64,000 nt of DNA from Caballeronia sp. SEWSISQ10-4 2 (lineage in GTDB: Bacteria > Pseudomonadota > Gammaproteobacteria > Burkholderiales > Burkholderiaceae), in contig NZ_JALPRJ010000003.1 of the NCBI RefSeq assembly GCF_030464885.1, positions 1 to 64,000 of the forward strand, in the 5' to 3' direction. A model generated the notes under the pieces. The model was not told the DNA's origin and searched no databases. It was given only the letters and a program-made list of their open reading frames with translations. Of the stretch, positions 62,243 through 64,000 are shown one piece after another. Each line of letters opens with the position of its first letter. Position 1 is the stretch's first letter. The translations under genes and the position numbers were made by a program.

Positions 62243-63676
62243 CTACTGAACTTGGTCGGGTTGTTCGTGCGCCAAGAACGCACGATGACGTTTTCGAGGT
62301 GCCGTGGCATACACTGCGAAGGCTGCAGCCAGCGCCGGCACAGCAAGCAGGCTAAACACCGCGCCAAGGTTCCAGCCCATACCTATCAGCGCAGCACCGA
62401 CCCACGCCCCTGCCACCCCGCCGGGACGCCCCATGCCGTGCATCCATGAAACGCCGGTGGCCCGGCCGTGCATCGGATAGAAGGTTACCGCGAGCGCCGA
62501 CATCGACGTACCGGCGCCGATCAACAGCACGCCGCAAAGGAAGAGCAGCGCACCTAGGGCTCCTGGATAGCCCATGGCCCGTCCGGTGACTAGGAGTAGT
62601 ACCGCAGTGAGACCATACGTCAGCGCGATCACGCGTGCGCCATCAAACCGGTCCATCACCCAACCCACGCATATGTTGCCGACCATACCGCCGAGTGGGA
62701 ACAGCGATGTCATCAACGCGGCATTTCGAATGGATAAGCCGGCGTCCTTCATGAGCGTCGGCAGCCAGTTGGTCAGAAAATAGTAGATCAGCAATGTCAT
62801 GAAATACCCGACCCAAAGCATTAGCGTACCGAGTCTGTACCGTCGCGACAAAAGCACCGCAAACGGTGATTCGTCGCGGCTCGGTTGCGCATCTGCGTGC
62901 GTCGCCACAAAATGGCAACCGTCGAGGCGGGCGCCTGGCACAATTCGTCCGAGGATGCGCGCTATTCGGGCAGGCACATTGCTGCGCGCGACGAGAAACT
63001 GGACTGACTCGGGCAACAACGCTACCAACAACACGGATAGCACGAGCGGTCCTATACCGCCTGCAACCAACACGCTTTGCCAGCCGAATTTAGGGATGAG
63101 CCATGCCGATCCCACGCCACCCATCACAAGTCCAAACGAAAAACCGCAATTCATCACATTGACTACGAAAGCGCGTATTCGCGCCGGTGCGTACTCCGAC
63201 ATCAATGTCATCGCATTCGGCATCGCCGCGCCAAGCCCGAGTCCGGTCAAAAGTCGCAGCGCAGTCAACGTTCCCACAGAATGGGCCTGCGCCGCCACGA
63301 GACTCCAGAGACCGAAGCAGGCGACCGACATGATCAGCACCGTCTTGCGACCGATCCGATCCGCAATCGGCCCCGCGACGAGCGCACCCACTCCGAGCCC
63401 GATTAACGCTGCGCTCATCACGGGACCCAACGCCCCACGTGAAACGCCCCATTTAGCAACCAGTGCCGGGGCGATGTAGCCAATTGCAGCAGCGTCGAAT
63501 CCGTCCGCCGCCAGTACCAGGAAGCAGAGCAAGAGGATCGCCGATTGGTAAATCGAAAACTTCTGAGCGTCAATGAATGCAACAACGTCAATGGTGCGCG
63601 GTGCCGTCCCGGAGGACGCGGCAGCGTCAGCCTGCAATGAACTATTGTCGGCTTTGGTACGGTCGCACTGTGTCAT
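62243..63676 (-). CDS. MFS transporter, aromatic acid:H+ symporter (AAHS) type
   Basis: 477 aa. A hydrophilic N-terminus (about 30 aa) is followed by IDVVAFIDAQKFSIYQSAIL (typical of PcaK/BenK/MhpT-type proteins), AADGFDAAAIGYIAPALVAK (the D-x-x-D signature in TM1), GPIADRIGRKTVL (the loop 2-3 MFS motif) and LIYYFLTNWLPTLMKDAGL in TM7. Twelve TM segments are visible. It likely imports an aromatic acid such as a benzoate or hydroxybenzoate; the substrate is not certain. It lies upstream of the Nramp remnant and downstream of the GST fragment, so it probably belonged to a catabolic gene set. Confidence 0.9.
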   Translation of the reverse strand: MTQCDRTKADNSSLQADAAASSGTAPRTIDVVAFIDAQKFSIYQSAILLLCFLVLAADGFDAAAIGYIAPALVAKWGVSRGALGPVMSAALIGLGVGALVAGPIADRIGRKTVLIMSVACFGLWSLVAAQAHSVGTLTALRLLTGLGLGAAMPNAMTLMSEYAPARIRAFVVNVMNCGFSFGLVMGGVGSAWLIPKFGWQSVLVAGGIGPLVLSVLLVALLPESVQFLVARSNVPARIARILGRIVPGARLDGCHFVATHADAQPSRDESPFAVLLSRRYRLGTLMLWVGYFMTLLIYYFLTNWLPTLMKDAGLSIRNAALMTSLFPLGGMVGNICVGWVMDRFDGARVIALTYGLTAVLLLVTGRAMGYPGALGALLFLCGVLLIGAGTSMSALAVTFYPMHGRATGVSWMHGMGRPGGVAGAWVGAALIGMGWNLGAVFSLLAVPALAAAFAVYATAPRKRHRAFLAHEQPDQVQ

Positions 63677-63795
63677 TATGTCTCCATTCTCATTCTAATG
63701 CTCGATAGATTAATTAGGCATACTATGTTATTGGTGTAATGACAACCATAAGCCTGCTAAGTCCACGCACCACCTTAGCGTCTTCGATGAAGGCG

Positions 63796-64000
63796 TTAAG
63801 CGACGGCACTGGGCCTGGCGGATACCACGTCATACCATCGCTGAAACGCGGTGAGTTCTGCCGGAATCGGCATCTTCAACGCGTTGGTCGCGAAGTCGAC
63901 CGTTACCAGCGTCGTGATGTCCGCCGCTGAGAATTCAGCCCCAGCGACGTATCGCACCGTTCCCAACCGCTCGTTGAAATCCGCGAAGAAGTTGATCACA
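63796..64000 (-). CDS. Glutathione S-transferase C-terminal domain (cut by window end)
   Basis: 67 visible residues: INFFADFNERLGTVRYVAGA, EFSAADITTLVTVDFATNAL, then FQRWYDVVSARPSAVA and the stop. The G-x-x-FSxADI motif (N-capping box) and the RWYxxVxARPS ending are diagnostic of the GST C-terminal domain. The N-terminal thioredoxin fold lies beyond 64000. It runs in the same direction as the transporter. Confidence 0.85.
   Translation of the reverse strand, partial: VINFFADFNERLGTVRYVAGAEFSAADITTLVTVDFATNALKMPIPAELTAFQRWYDVVSARPSAVA

Overview
The window looks like an accessory region of a beta-proteobacterium of the Burkholderia / Paraburkholderia / Caballeronia type. Evidence for this is the OmpC-family porin with a C-terminal Phe, HU proteins with an Ala/Lys/Pro-rich tail, an H-NS protein of the beta-proteobacterial YxxPKTGxxWxGxGxxPxW type, a LexA box of the form CTGT-N8-ACAG and GC-rich codon use. 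No tRNA or rRNA gene was recognised. The mixture of ISs, MITE-like elements, broken integrases, ParB-type and Tra-type genes suggests a megaplasmid or a conjugative/integrative island that joins ordinary metabolic DNA near the right end.

Layout. 0-7.2 kb: a membrane protein, two HU-family proteins, an intact IS701-family element (3882-5262) that abuts an IS5-family element (5266-6178), and an H-NS-like protein with two DNA-binding domains. 7.2-15 kb: a GIY-YIG-like protein, the tail of a P4-type integrase, a 1567-aa DUF4011/helicase/REase/DUF3320 defence-type protein and a membrane protein. 15-19.3 kb: a 35-aa hydrophobic peptide, a tightly packed three-gene operon (two paralogous HEPN-like proteins plus an HNH-like protein) and a decayed tyrosine recombinase. 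19.9-30.1 kb: an OmpA-like protein with a Lys-rich H1-like protein, then a long minus-strand array: a 43-aa membrane peptide, two small unknowns, a UPF0489 (arginase-like) protein, a DUF4393/Abi-alpha protein, a small membrane protein and a 1462-aa P-loop NTPase with a C-terminal PD-(D/E)XK-like domain. A DUF2971 gene lies upstream of it.

30.1-37.6 kb: an SOS-box-controlled small gene, an ATP-grasp ligase of the graspetide-maturase type overlapping an unknown partner gene, a cluster of about 160-185 bp inverted-repeat elements, and an ISNCY-like IS (35315-37012). 37.6-51.7 kb: a SIR2 protein followed by an RX4H HEPN protein, a helical membrane-anchored protein, a class C beta-lactamase-fold hydrolase, a nonsense-mutated DUF2971 gene, and an alpha/beta hydrolase overlapping a NACHT-WD40 protein that carries 14 nearly identical WD40 blades. 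51.7-60 kb: a 138-bp MITE with target duplication, DUF932 and a frameshifted large ParB-like protein, and a traK-traL-traM-like minus operon with an RP4-like nic sequence upstream. 60-64 kb: a porin, a decayed Nramp-type transporter, an AAHS-type MFS transporter and a GST fragment.

Taken together this is a defence-rich island. At least five separate multi-gene or multi-domain immune-type modules lie within 45 kb: the DUF4011 helicase, HEPN/HEPN/HNH, the NTPase-nuclease array with Abi-alpha, SIR2/HEPN, and hydrolase/NACHT-WD40. They are interleaved with nucleoid-associated proteins that could silence foreign DNA. The least familiar modules are the HEPN-like pair with HNH (15.7-17.7 kb), the 7-gene minus array (21.8-29.1 kb) and the ATP-grasp pair (31.9-33.5 kb). 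All functions are read from motifs by eye; no database search was possible.
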